From assembly GCA_963772225.1 (NCBI GenBank), contig CAVYWD010000008.1:248001-312000 (forward strand): a stretch of 64,000 bases of DNA, read 5' to 3'. Positions within the stretch are counted from its first letter, which is position 1. Every line of letters starts with the position of its first letter. Below, in pieces: positions 9,212 through 18,227 of this stretch. The notes beneath the pieces are model-generated. The model did no database searches and was not told the DNA's origin. It was given only the letters and a program-made list of their open reading frames with translations. Source of the stretch: CAVYWD01 sp963772225 (GTDB lineage: Bacteria > Myxococcota > Myxococcia > Myxococcales > UBA5297). The translations under genes were made by a program, and so were the position numbers.

Positions 9212-10381
9212 ATGCGCCAGAGGAGAGTGGTGCGCCGCCGTCCTATCTCGCTCGTCGTTCTGGTCGCCTTGGCGGCCCTGATCGGGGCCCAGCTGCTGGC
9301 GACGCCTGTGGCGCGGTGGTACGCGCGCCGCGAGTTCGGCGACCTGCGTGGATATTCCGGCCGAGTCGCAGACGTGCGGGCGTCGCTCCTGCCTCCTTCG
9401 CTCCATGCCGAGCGGCTGGTTATCGTTCAGGAGCCGGGCGGCCACTGGAGCGCACCGCTCCTCTACGTCGAGCGCGCCGACGTGGCGGTGGAGTGGAAGG
9501 AGCTCTTGCACGGCCGCTTGGTCGCGGTGGCGAGCCTGGACCGGCCCAAAGTGAACGCCGTCGAGGACGAGCGCACCCGGTCGAGCGGCCCCTCGCAGGC
9601 GCCGGACGTCGGGTCCGAGCTCGCTCGGATGGCGCCGTTGCGCGTGGACGTCCTTCGAGTCCACGACGGCGCCCTGGATTTCGTGACCCGCCCGAGCGAG
9701 GTCGAGGTCTGGGTTCATGCGGTGCAGATGTCCGTCGAGAACCTCGCCACGCGCCCGCGCCTCTCGCGCGGAGAGCCGGCGCGGATGCAGCTCACCGGCG
9801 AGGTGCAGCACTCCGGGGCGCTGGCCGTTACGGCCCAGGTCTACCCCTGGGAGCAGAGGCTCACGTTCGCCGGGCGGGCCGAGCTCCGCCACTTCAGCGC
9901 CGCGGACATCCAGTCGCTGGGTGGAAGAACCGCCGACGTGAAGCCGTCGAGCGGCTCCATCGACGTCTTGGCCGAGTTCCGGTGCCAGGACGGCGCCTTG
10001 TCGGGCGGGGTGAAGCCCGTCACCCATCACCTGACGTTCGAGCCGGCCAACACGGACCTCTGGAGCCGCATCAAGAGCTCGCTCGCTGACGTGACCATGG
10101 ATGTGCTCGGGCGAAAGGGCTCCTCCTCCGAGGGCGGGGAAGTCGCGACGGTCATCCCCATCCGAGGCCGCATCACCGACCCGAAGGCGCAGGCGTGGCC
10201 GACGCTCTTGGGCATCGTCCGAAATGCCTTCGTCGAGGGCATCGGCGAAGGTTTCCAAGGCGTGCCGCCCGAGACGGCGCCGCGGCCGCAGAGCCCCGCA
10301 GAGCAGGCCCTCCAGGCCATGAAGAAGCAGAGCGGGCCGCCGAAGGCGCAGCCGCAGGGCCGGGCGCCGGCGGGCGGGTGA
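9212..10381 (+). CDS. DUF748/AsmA-like periplasmic protein
   Basis: This is a 389-residue protein with a single N-terminal membrane anchor (residues ~11-32, SLVVLVALAALIGAQLLA) and a beta-rich periplasmic body. The pattern of ERADVAVEWKELLHGRLVAVASLDRPKVN, a VHDGALDF strand and FAGRAELRHFSAADIQ fits DUF748/AsmA-type proteins, which are linked to envelope maintenance and lipid transport. The last ~45 residues are Pro/Gln/Ala-rich. The start at 9212 gives Arg-rich residues before the helix, as expected for an inner-membrane anchor. It was probably convergent with the glycosyltransferase gene at 15.3-17.0 kb before the island between them arrived. Confidence 0.65.
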   Translation: MRQRRVVRRRPISLVVLVALAALIGAQLLATPVARWYARREFGDLRGYSGRVADVRASLLPPSLHAERLVIVQEPGGHWSAPLLYVERADVAVEWKELLHGRLVAVASLDRPKVNAVEDERTRSSGPSQAPDVGSELARMAPLRVDVLRVHDGALDFVTRPSEVEVWVHAVQMSVENLATRPRLSRGEPARMQLTGEVQHSGALAVTAQVYPWEQRLTFAGRAELRHFSAADIQSLGGRTADVKPSSGSIDVLAEFRCQDGALSGGVKPVTHHLTFEPANTDLWSRIKSSLADVTMDVLGRKGSSSEGGEVATVIPIRGRITDPKAQAWPTLLGIVRNAFVEGIGEGFQGVPPETAPRPQSPAEQALQAMKKQSGPPKAQPQGRAPAGG

Positions 10382-10394
10382 CGGGCGTCGCCTG

Positions 10395-10574
10395 TCAGCG
10401 CGGCGACCCGTTGACGCCGAAGACGCAGCCGTTGGCGTCGGGCGAGGTGACCGACAGCGAGAGCCGGGCGGACTTGCCCGCCCACGCCGAGGTGTCCAGG
10501 TCCTTCTCGACCAAGCCGCGCTCGGCGATGTCCTCTTCCAAGACCAGCTGGCCGTCGACCGACACCTTGAAGTG
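10395..10574. repeat. 180-bp direct repeat, copy 1: displaced 3' end of the GT-C glycosyltransferase gene
   Basis: This block matches 15281-15460 with 10 mismatches in 180 bases and no gaps by eye. It begins exactly at the stop codon (tca, minus-strand TGA) and extends into the coding region up to the His codon of HFKVSVDG. Nine of the ten mismatches lie in the half farthest from the stop. Read on the minus strand it still encodes an open 60-residue tail ending CVFGVNGSPR, but it has lost the rest of the gene. Together with copy 2 it brackets the defence-gene island. Confidence 0.9.
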
Positions 10575-10629
10575 CATCTCTGCGGCGGGTGGCGTGCCGT
10601 CGGACCTGCTCCGCGGCGTGGAGCCGCTG

Positions 10630-12453
10630 CGGAAAGTTAGCAGTGGTGACCGCATTCCCTCCTTCAACCAATGCGATAGGCACCTGCTTCTGGACGGCGA
10701 TCCCCGCCTTTTCGAACTCGCGCAGGAACTTCAGCTCGAGCGGCGAGCCCACCCCCTCTTCATAGGCTTCGAGCCGATTGCACGAGCGGCTGCATTTGAA
10801 GCTGGAGCTGCTGTACCTGGAACTGCACGCGGTCGAAGACGTCGCGGATGCGGTCGCACTGCTGCTTCAGGGTTGCGATTATCTTCGCGCGGCTGTCGAG
10901 GCCGGCGGGGCCCAGGATGTTCTTCTGGTCCCATGCCGCGAGCGCCAGCTCGGTCGCGCTTTCGAACTGGTCCTCGAATGCCCGGACGAGCGCGTCGATG
11001 GCCTCCTGGTTCTTCTCGCCTTTGAAGGAGATGTACTCGAGCATGCGGCCGGCGAGCCCCGGCTCAGCGTCGCCGAGAGCGATCGCGTTGAGCGTCTCTG
11101 TTGCCAAGTCCGATTGCGGGTGCTGCCACCTCGCCCGCGATCATCTCCTGCGGCTTCTCATAGAAATATTGGTCGTGGGGCGTATTCCGTGCGTAGCCCA
11201 CGACGATGCCGACCCGGCTCCGGCGCCCGGCTCGCTGCGCGTAGTTGTCGGGGCGCGGCGGTACGTTCCGCATGAGCACCGCGTCGAGGCCACCCACATC
11301 AATGCCCATCTCGAGCATCGAGCAGGCCGCCGCCGACGAGCATCTTGAGCGTTTCCAGCAGAAGTGCCTCGCTCGCCGCAGCGCCGCCCATGCGCTGCAA
11401 CAGGCCGACGAACACGCGCTGGATGCGCGGGACCATTCCGCCGCTACCTGCTCGCCAAGCATTGAGCCGCGAGGTGCCGTCCGGGAGCAGGTTTTCGTCC
11501 ATCCTGGCGATCGGCTCGCCGTGCTCTCCCTTCCTCGGATTCCAGGGATAGCCGACCGGTCTCTTGAGGGTGCGCTCCCAGTCCGCTCCCGAAACGACTC
11601 CGGACATTCGGGACTCTGCGGGTGGTATCGGAGCATCGGGTGACCTAAGGCGCGCCGCAGCCTCATTTCGTCGAGCAGACAGCGGCAGAGGCACGCAAGC
11701 TGCCCGACACCGAGGCCGAGCTGCCGCTGCAAATGGCCTTGGCCCTCGACGATTCCCTCGATGCGCCCGGGTTCTCCGTACCGGATGCCCACCAAGCCGA
11801 GGTTGAAAAGCGTGGCGCGATAATTGGCGCTCACCGCAAGGTCGTCCAGCAGCGGTGCCAGCTCCCACGCGACCCGCTTTCTTGCGTACCGCGTCGCTGA
11901 GGTATCGCTCCTCGCGGACTCTCTCACTCGCGATGTGCGGCTCCACCTTCACGTAGGTGTGGCCCGAGGCCTCCAAGTACTCCCGGATGCGCGCCTCCTG
12001 GTCGTTGGCGAGGGCGTTCATCAACGAGAATGGCCGTGTCAGCCCCGGGTGCTTGAAGCGGATGGCGTCTTCGATGGCGTTCTGGATCGCCGGCAGCAGG
12101 AAGCACTCGGTCTTCCCGGAGCCGGTGCCGGTGGTGACCACCAACGGAGTAGCTTCCTTGGACAGCAGGTGCTCGATCGCGTCGCTCTGATGGAGGAAGG
12201 CGGTCTTCGAGCCGCTGCGCGCCTCCATGACCTTGGCCAGCTTGCCGTCGAGCCCGAGCTGCGCCCAGGGCTTGCCCTCCTTGAACGGCCTGTGGGCCTG
12301 GAAGAAGGGCTCTTGGGCGAGGAAGCCGGGGCGGTCAAGAGCCTGCGACAGGGCCTGCCGCAACGTGGCGTCGCTCGCCCGGAACTCGGTGAGCAGGTAG
12401 CTGCGGTACTCCGCGAGGATTTGGTCGACGACTGCGATGGGGTGGATTGGCAA
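10630..12453 (-). pseudogene. Decayed DEAD/DEAH-box helicase gene (multiple frameshifts and deletions)
   Basis: It begins at TTG 12453 behind GGAGG. The first frame carries a plausible N-terminus (PIHPIAVVDQILAEYRSYL) and Walker A in VVTTGTGSGKTECFLLP, then loses sense near 11.9 kb. Later helicase pieces follow in other frames: FNLGLVGIRYGEPGR, a motif V/VI region (EMGIDVGGLDAVLMRN, then YAQRAGRRSRVG, HDQYFYEKPQEMIAGE), a helical segment (10760-11107) and the start of a nuclease-like tail (GSPLELKFLREFEKAGI). At least four frame changes are visible, and motif II and much of the core are missing. Intact relatives are large defence-associated SF2 helicases. This copy cannot make a working protein. 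Confidence 0.8.
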
Positions 12454-12711
12454 GGTCCCTCCAGTGCGGCGGCTGCCCCTCTTCGGGCGAAGGTCGCGTC
12501 TCTCGTTTGTGCCCCGAAAACTCGAATGGCCGGCGCCCAGGGCAGATAAGTTATCGAACTAAATCCACCGGTTGGCGAGCTATGTGCCCTCGGCTTTGTG
12601 CCCTTCGAGCTCCGTTTTGTGCCCATCGCCTGCCGTTGCTGCGGGTTCGCCGGGTTAGAGTCGGCCTGGGCACGGCGATAGGGTCGGCATCGTGGGCATC
12701 GGCTCCCTCGA

Positions 12712-13359
12712 CTACGCCACCAAGCGCAGCACGCCCTCGCGGAAAGCCTTGAAGCTGGGCGATCGGTTCGCTTCCATGTTCATATGTTCTGAAATCTGCC
12801 TCGCCCAGACGCTCTTCTGAAGACCGATCGCAGGCCAGCCCTGCTGCTTGAGCGCCCTCGAGCCGCCAGGATGCACCGAGTCGGCCAGCACCTCCCAGGT
12901 TCCGCACACGCTGTCCTGAACATACCCATTCAACACCGAGGTCTTGGCCTTCGGATAGGCCGCCAGCAAAGCCTCGGAGTCGCCGAGATACCAGGCCTCA
13001 ATCTCCTCGACAGCGATTCGAAAGAGGGTCTCGGGTGCCGGGTCGCAGCGCTTGAGCACCTTGAGCAGCTCGGCCTTGAAAGCTGCGCAGTCCTTTCGGT
13101 CGGAATCGACTACCACCAACACGCGTTCGCCGCTTCGTAGACTCTTTCCGTAGCCCTGAAGCAGCTTCGGCAGCCGGTCGAGGAGTAGCCGCTTGCGCGG
13201 ATCGGACCTCTTGCCGAGCTCGGGCGGAAGCTTCCCTATCCCCTTGTACGAATGCGTGCGCCACGAGTGCAGCTGTCCGTTGGCCCCCAGCAGCTTCTCC
13301 AGCAGGAGGTTCACAGCGATGGTTCCGGACTGATCCTCAACGAGGACTTCGAGGTGCAT
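12712..13359 (-). CDS. DUF4276 family protein, Toprim-like putative nuclease partner of the upstream ATPase
   Basis: This is a 215-residue protein starting at ATG 13359, 7 nt after the ATPase stop codon. Motifs fit DUF4276: LVEDQSG near the N-terminus, VVVDSDRKDC near residue 85, and AVEEIEAWYLGD near residue 120. The Glu followed by a DxD pair resembles the metal site of Toprim folds. DUF4276 proteins commonly sit beside AAA ATPases in defence loci, so a nuclease effector role is inferred. The longer frame up to 13530 overlaps the ATPase and is rejected. The gene is intact although its neighbours are broken. Confidence 0.75.
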   Translation of the reverse strand: MHLEVLVEDQSGTIAVNLLLEKLLGANGQLHSWRTHSYKGIGKLPPELGKRSDPRKRLLLDRLPKLLQGYGKSLRSGERVLVVVDSDRKDCAAFKAELLKVLKRCDPAPETLFRIAVEEIEAWYLGDSEALLAAYPKAKTSVLNGYVQDSVCGTWEVLADSVHPGGSRALKQQGWPAIGLQKSVWARQISEHMNMEANRSPSFKAFREGVLRLVA

Positions 13360-13366
13360 GACCAGT

Positions 13367-14587
13367 TTACCTTGGATCGAGGTAATCGCTGAACCAGAGA
13401 CCTCCAAGCGGCATCCCTTCATCGACAAGCCTCTGGACGACAACGTCGGCGCTGGTGCGCCTGGCCTTCGAAAAGCCGTCGGTTCCCTTTTCGAGAATCC
13501 ACGTCTCTTTGGGCAAGAGCGCATCCACAAAGTGAGGCTGGTGGGTCGTCACGAAGATTTGCGGCGCTGCCTTCTTTGCCTTCGCGTGCTTGCGAAACTC
13601 CTGCGCTAGCGTCTCAAGCAGTTTATGGTATAATCCGTTTTCAGGCTCTTCAATGCAGATAAAGGGTGGCGGGTGCGGGTCTTCGAGCAGAAGCATGTAT
13701 GTGAAGAGCTTGAGCGTCCCATCGGACATTTGCTGTTGATAAAATGGCCTAGAGAATCCCTCGCTGTAGAAGCGCAAAAGCAAACGCCCGTCCTCGGAGC
13801 GGTGCGTGTCGATCCTTTGAATGCCCGGGATTCGTTTAGCGATCTTCTCGAGGACAGTTTCGAAGCGCTCTTTGTGTTCGCGTTCCATGAACTGAACAAC
13901 GTTGGCAAGGTTGTCCCCTGATGCGTTCAGGTGCTTCTGCGGGCCCGCCATCGGCAGCTTCCGGGCGGCGTTAGGTTCGAAGTAGGAAAGATACCAGCCC
14001 TCGATGAAGCTTCGAAACCGGGAGATCCGTGGGTGTTCTCGCAGAGCGCCAAGGGTGACGATGCCGAGTTTCCGAGAATCGGTCAGATGCACGGGAATGC
14101 GCGACCTATTCTCGCCCTCCACGGCCTTTTCGCCTTCCCACGCCTCGCCTTCTCCTTTCTCAAGTCTTAGGAACGGGAACAGCGGGCCGCGCGTCGCTTT
14201 GTCTCTTGCCTGGAGAAGAACCTCGCGCTGGACAAACGGGCGGCCGCGCTCGTCCGCGGCAATGCTGAGCTGATAAACGATAGGCCGAGCGTCGGTCGAC
14301 TCGCGATAGAATATTTCGAAGCTGATGGGACCGGCACTGCCGGCGGACACAACGCGTTCAAAACCGCCTCTCTGTCCGCCGTCGAAAGCCTCTTCTACGC
14401 CGCTGCGCAAGCAGTCCGACACAAAACCGAACGCATCGAACAGCGTGCTCTTGCCCGACCCGTTCTTTCCAATGACAGCGACGAGTGGCCCCAGGGGCTC
14501 AATGCTCCGGTCGAAGGAGGCGCGGCCGAGGGTCACGTCCTTGAGCGCCCGGTAGTTCGAAACGTGGAAGCCCTCGATGGTTGCCAT
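13367..14587 (-). CDS. AAA (ABC/SMC-type, AAA_21-like) ATPase of a two-gene defence module
   Basis: This is a 406-residue cytosolic ATPase with Walker A GKNGSGKSTLFD (about residues 41-52), a middle region with NASGDNLANVVQF, a signature-like QQMSDGTLKLFTYM (about 280), Walker B FICIEEPENGLY and a VTTHQPHFVD H-loop. This is the SMC/OLD-like family often paired with Toprim or DUF4276 effectors in anti-phage systems such as OLD-, Gabija- or PARIS-type loci. The DUF4276 gene follows 7 nt later, so they form an operon. Base composition is visibly lower in GC than the flanking housekeeping genes, consistent with transfer. I cannot assign it to a named system. Confidence 0.82.
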   Translation of the reverse strand: MATIEGFHVSNYRALKDVTLGRASFDRSIEPLGPLVAVIGKNGSGKSTLFDAFGFVSDCLRSGVEEAFDGGQRGGFERVVSAGSAGPISFEIFYRESTDARPIVYQLSIAADERGRPFVQREVLLQARDKATRGPLFPFLRLEKGEGEAWEGEKAVEGENRSRIPVHLTDSRKLGIVTLGALREHPRISRFRSFIEGWYLSYFEPNAARKLPMAGPQKHLNASGDNLANVVQFMEREHKERFETVLEKIAKRIPGIQRIDTHRSEDGRLLLRFYSEGFSRPFYQQQMSDGTLKLFTYMLLLEDPHPPPFICIEEPENGLYHKLLETLAQEFRKHAKAKKAAPQIFVTTHQPHFVDALLPKETWILEKGTDGFSKARRTSADVVVQRLVDEGMPLGGLWFSDYLDPR

Positions 14588-14624
14588 GGTCGCGCTCCAT
14601 TTCGAGTGCAGCTGTCTGCGTTGT

Positions 14625-15206
14625 TCAGAATTGACGCCGCCGTGAGCGGCTGGACTCTATCACGTCCGACATTCCTGGGAGCAGGCCTTGGCCGCGCGCT
14701 GGCTTCTGGTCGGGGAGCGCCAGGTCGATCACTGGCTTCGGCAGCTCCTGGTTGAGCGGGATGTCCCAGTACGGGTCCTGCTTCTTGAGGAAGGCCTTGA
14801 GCCCGAGCTTCTTCAGCTCGTCGAAGGCGGCGAGGCAGAGCTTCGGTGCCTCGGGGAAGCTCTTTTGCGAGAAGCTGCCGAGAATGTGCTCGTAGTGCTC
14901 GCGGTCGAAACCGTAGGCTTCCGCGACCACCGCGTCGATCGCGGCGCGCACGGCCCAGCGGAGGTTCTCCTCGGCGAGGACGGGCCACTGCTTCTTGTGC
15001 GCGCCCTCACGCGATTCGTCGCCCATTTGCTCCGACCAAAGAGGAGCGAAGCCCTCGTGGTTACAGGAAAGGCGAAGCGCGGAATGGGCGAGGAAGCGGG
15101 CACGGGCACGGTCGCCTTCGAACACGCCGGACGGGACGGGGCAGCCGTCGAGGATGAAGAGGTTTACATGCGAGGCGCTCTTTTGGCGCAATGCCCAGTC
15201 AAGTCA
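14625..15206 (-). pseudogene. C-terminal stump of an Eco57I/PglX-type DNA methyltransferase-restriction protein
   Basis: The frame encodes LDWALRQKSASHVNLFILDG, then LSCNHEGFAPLW, LAEENLRWAVRAAIDAVVAEAYG, ILGSFSQKSFP and a DPYWDIPLNQELPKP tail. These match, from memory, the C-terminal target-recognition/closing region of large N6-adenine methyltransferases of type IIG or PglX kind. A TGA lies immediately before LDWAL, and the methyltransferase core with its NPPY motif is missing. The true start is therefore gone; the TTG at 15191 is only a chance start. It is the first item of the island on this strand and abuts repeat copy 2. Confidence 0.7.
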
Positions 15207-15280
15207 AATGGGTGCGAGGGATCTTCGAAACCCGACGCAGAGGCGCTCCGGCGACTGCGCCATCCCGCCGAGAGCCGCTT

Positions 15281-15460
15281 TCAGCGCGGCGACCCGTTGA
15301 CCCCGAAGACGCAGCCGTTGGCGTCGGGCGAGGTGACCGACAGCGAGAGCCGGGCGGACTTGCCCGCCCACGCCGAGGTGTCCAAATCCTTCTCGACGAG
15401 CCCGCGCTGGCCGACGTCCTCTTCCAAGACCGGCTGGCCGTCGACCGACACCTTGAAGTG
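15281..15460. repeat. 180-bp direct repeat, copy 2: 3' end of the intact GT-C gene
   Basis: This is the right-hand partner of 10395-10574. It is the last 180 bases of the glycosyltransferase gene, starting at its stop codon. Identity is near perfect for the first ~104 bases (one mismatch) and falls afterwards, and beyond base 180 the two sites are unrelated. This geometry is what integration into, or recombination at, the 3' end of a gene leaves behind. Confidence 0.9.
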
Positions 15461-17044
15461 GAGCTTGGCGCCGGGGCGGGCTCGGTCCGCCAGGCCGTAC
15501 CGCAGGTGAAGCGTGCGAGTGAATGGGAGAGCCGGATACTCCAGGCGCCGCTCGCGGCCGCTCGTGTGAGGGTGGAGGAGCAGCATCTCTCGCGCTTTGC
15601 CCGAGTAGACGAGCAGGGGCTCGAGCGGCCTTCCGGTCATCAGCCAGTCGTTGCCACCGTCGAAGGAGCTGCACTCCCAGCGCTCGACCTGGTTGTTGTA
15701 GTAGTCGCAGGGGACGTCGCCCAGGAAGACCTCGGCCCTGGGCAGCTCGCGCCACAGATAGTCGCTCTCGCGGGCCAGGGCGCGTCGCCCGAGGCCGGCG
15801 AGCGTCAGGACGACCGCCGCGCCCACCCCGGCGAGCCGGCCCCAATGGACCCGCGAGGGCAGAGGCTCCGCCGAGCGCGGTCCGGCGAAGGGCGGCAGCA
15901 GCGAGGCGAGCAGCGCGGCCGAGAGCGCCGCCTGCGGCAGGTTGAACTCCAGCCGGTACCAGGTGAACGGCGCGTGGAAGGCGATGGGCACCGCGATGCA
16001 CCAGCCCAGGGCCAGCGCCTCGGCCCAGCGCCGGCGGACGAAGAGCAGCGCCCAGCCCGCGAGGCCTGGGAAGAAGAGCGGGAACCGACCCAGGAACCCG
16101 TCGCCGCTGAAGAGCGCGCGCTCGAGGCCCGAGCGGAGGTAGCTCCAATGGAAGTCGCTGCTGTGGCTGTGGGTCGTCACGCGGCCGGCCTCTCGCACCA
16201 GGATCCGGTCGTAGCCGGTCGCGAGGGGCGAGCCGAACAGATAGGTGTTCAGGGCCAACAGGAGCAGCGTCGGCCCGGCGGCGGACAGGCTGAAGCGCAG
16301 CGCCCCCTTCCAGTCGCGCCGCGCGAGAAAGAGGGCGAGGAGCCCGGGCCCGTAGAGGACGTTCGTGGCCTTGGCGAAAATGGCGGCGCCGAGCAGGAGC
16401 CCGGCGACGGTCGCCTTCGCGCCCAGCGCCGCGTCGACGGCGGCGAGGATCAGCGCGGTGTAGAAGACGTCGTTGTTGAAGCCCCAGACCCGCTCGGCGA
16501 TCCACGGGGTGACGACGTACGCGCACGCCGCCGCGATCGCCGCCGGCCGGCTCACCAGGCGCGCCGCGATGCGGTAGGTGAAGGCGGCGCCGACGAGCCA
16601 GGCGAGGAATTGGAAGAGGAGCGAGCCGAGCGGCCCGAAGGCCCAGATGAATGGCGCCGCCGCGATGGGCAACAGGATGGGGTGCTTGGGCCACCACTCC
16701 CCGTGCCGGCCCAGCGCGATGTTGCTCCAGGCGCCGTCCAGGTTGTAATTCCACCCCAGATCGCGGTCATACCAGGAGTGCGGGTGGAGATTCTCCTGGC
16801 GGAGCGAGTGGTTCTCCAGGAGCCCGCGGGCGACGTTCATGTAGAAGGCGCCGTCGCCGAAGAGCCACTTGTTGGGGAGCCAGCGATCGCGAATGGCGAA
16901 GAGCCCCATGACCAGCGCGAGGCCCAAGAGGGCCGCGAGGAACCAGCGGTCGGGCTCGGCGGTCGACGGTGCGGGGCGGCCTGGAGAGCGCAGGGGGGGC
17001 TCGGGGGCAGGGCGTTCTGAGAGGCCTTGCAGGCTTGTGGGCAT
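15281..17044 (-). CDS. GT-C fold membrane glycosyltransferase with C-terminal beta domain
   Basis: This is a 587-residue inner-membrane protein with about ten hydrophobic segments. The first (FLAALLGLALVMGLFAI, about residues 35-51) is followed by an external acidic loop with LFGDGAFYMNVARGL, resembling the catalytic DxD/DE loop of dolichyl-phosphate-type GT-C enzymes. Later helices include AAIAAACAYVVTPWIAERV and the GALRFSLSAAGPTLLLLALN segment. From residue ~440 the protein is soluble, with a beta-domain ending CVFGVNGSPR. Acceptor and donor are unknown. The last 60 codons are duplicated at 10.4 kb, and the mature C-terminus may derive from the inserted element. Confidence 0.7.
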   Translation of the reverse strand: MPTSLQGLSERPAPEPPLRSPGRPAPSTAEPDRWFLAALLGLALVMGLFAIRDRWLPNKWLFGDGAFYMNVARGLLENHSLRQENLHPHSWYDRDLGWNYNLDGAWSNIALGRHGEWWPKHPILLPIAAAPFIWAFGPLGSLLFQFLAWLVGAAFTYRIAARLVSRPAAIAAACAYVVTPWIAERVWGFNNDVFYTALILAAVDAALGAKATVAGLLLGAAIFAKATNVLYGPGLLALFLARRDWKGALRFSLSAAGPTLLLLALNTYLFGSPLATGYDRILVREAGRVTTHSHSSDFHWSYLRSGLERALFSGDGFLGRFPLFFPGLAGWALLFVRRRWAEALALGWCIAVPIAFHAPFTWYRLEFNLPQAALSAALLASLLPPFAGPRSAEPLPSRVHWGRLAGVGAAVVLTLAGLGRRALARESDYLWRELPRAEVFLGDVPCDYYNNQVERWECSSFDGGNDWLMTGRPLEPLLVYSGKAREMLLLHPHTSGRERRLEYPALPFTRTLHLRYGLADRARPGAKLHFKVSVDGQPVLEEDVGQRGLVEKDLDTSAWAGKSARLSLSVTSPDANGCVFGVNGSPR

Positions 17045-17221
17045 GGGCTTCGGGGTTGCGCCTATCGGGAGACCCCAAGGTTATCGCACTGCGGAGGGGG
17101 GCGATGGCGCGGAAAAGCAGCCCGCCTTGCGCCGCCGAGCGATTCTCGCCGACCGCTGCTTGGGCGCCTGGCGAGGTCTCGGTCCAGCCGCGTGCGCAGG
17201 CGCGCACGAGCGCCGTGCGCC

Positions 17222-18226
17222 TCAAGCGATCCGCGCGAGCGCCCAGCGCGCGGCTTGCCGCACGGGCTCCTCGGGCGCGTCCGCCAGCGCGCGCGCCACC
17301 GGGACGAGCGCCGGCTCGCGCGCCGCTCCCAGGGCCACCAGCGCGCTCCGGCGCAGGCCGTCGTATCCGGCGCGAGCGACGGCCGTTCCTCGGGTCAGCT
17401 CCAGGTGCCGCTCCGGGGTCAACGCGGCCAGCTCGAGAAGGCCCAAGCCAGCGATGGGGCGCGGGAGAAACCGCGCGTCCGCGCAGGCGTGCCCCGGCCG
17501 ATTCCAGGGGCAGACCCGCTGGCACTCGTCGCACCCGAACGCCCAGCCCGAGGCGAGCGGCCGCAGCTTTGGAGCGTACGGGCCGCGGTCCTCGATGGTC
17601 TGGTGCGCGAGGCATCGCCGCGCATCGACCACGCCTGGGGAGACGATGGCGCCGGTCGGACAGGCGAGGAGACACCGCTCGCAAGTGCCGCAGCGGCCCG
17701 GGTGCGGCGCGCTGGCGCGGTCGACGTCGCGGTCCAACAGCGCCACTGCGAGGAGCACGTGCGAGCCGTGCCCCTCGGTGACGAGCATGCCGTTCTTGCC
17801 AATCCACCCGAGGCCCGCGCGCGCGGCCCAGACTTTCTCCAGCACCGGGCCGGTGTCGACCTCTCCGTAGAAGCCCAAGCCCGGCCAGCGCTCGGCGAAG
17901 CGCCGCCGGAGCGACCGCAGCCGGTCGCGCAGCGTGGCGTGGTAGTCCCGCCCCCGGGCGTACAGCGCGATGGGCGAGGAGGCCGCGGCGCCCTCCTCGG
18001 TGACCGGGCAAACCCCCAGCGCCAGCACCGCCCGCGCGCCGGGCAGAACGGCCGAGGGATCGTGGCGCGCCCGGACCCGCTCGCCCATCCACGCCATGGA
18101 GGCGGCCATCCCCGCGCCGAGCCATCGCTCGTAAGGCGCCGGGTCGAGCGGCTCGGCCCGGGCGACCCCGGAGAGCGCGAAGCCGCAGGACTTCGCGAGC
18201 TCGCAGAGCTCGTCGGCCGAGAGCAC
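17222..18226 (-). CDS. queG: tRNA epoxyqueuosine(34) reductase
   Basis: This 334-residue iron-sulfur and cobalamin-dependent enzyme reduces epoxyqueuosine to queuosine in tRNA anticodons. Visible family features are LGWIGKNGMLV, two ferredoxin-type clusters (CGTCERCLLACPTGAI, and CDECQRVCPWN after a Cys at CLAHQTIEDRG) and a C-terminal HEAT-like region (DGLRRSALVALG). I place the start at GTG 18226, 1 nt after the stop of the radical SAM gene, rather than at 18292, because the upstream residues look unlike the family. The arrangement implies translational coupling. Confidence 0.9.
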   Translation of the reverse strand: MLSADELCELAKSCGFALSGVARAEPLDPAPYERWLGAGMAASMAWMGERVRARHDPSAVLPGARAVLALGVCPVTEEGAAASSPIALYARGRDYHATLRDRLRSLRRRFAERWPGLGFYGEVDTGPVLEKVWAARAGLGWIGKNGMLVTEGHGSHVLLAVALLDRDVDRASAPHPGRCGTCERCLLACPTGAIVSPGVVDARRCLAHQTIEDRGPYAPKLRPLASGWAFGCDECQRVCPWNRPGHACADARFLPRPIAGLGLLELAALTPERHLELTRGTAVARAGYDGLRRSALVALGAAREPALVPVARALADAPEEPVRQAARWALARIA

Positions 18227-18227
18227 G

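Noticed and set aside
15191..17020. 609-codon plus-strand frame opposite the GT-C gene
   Set aside because: Highly charged low-complexity translation with no motif; the membrane protein on the opposite strand is convincing.
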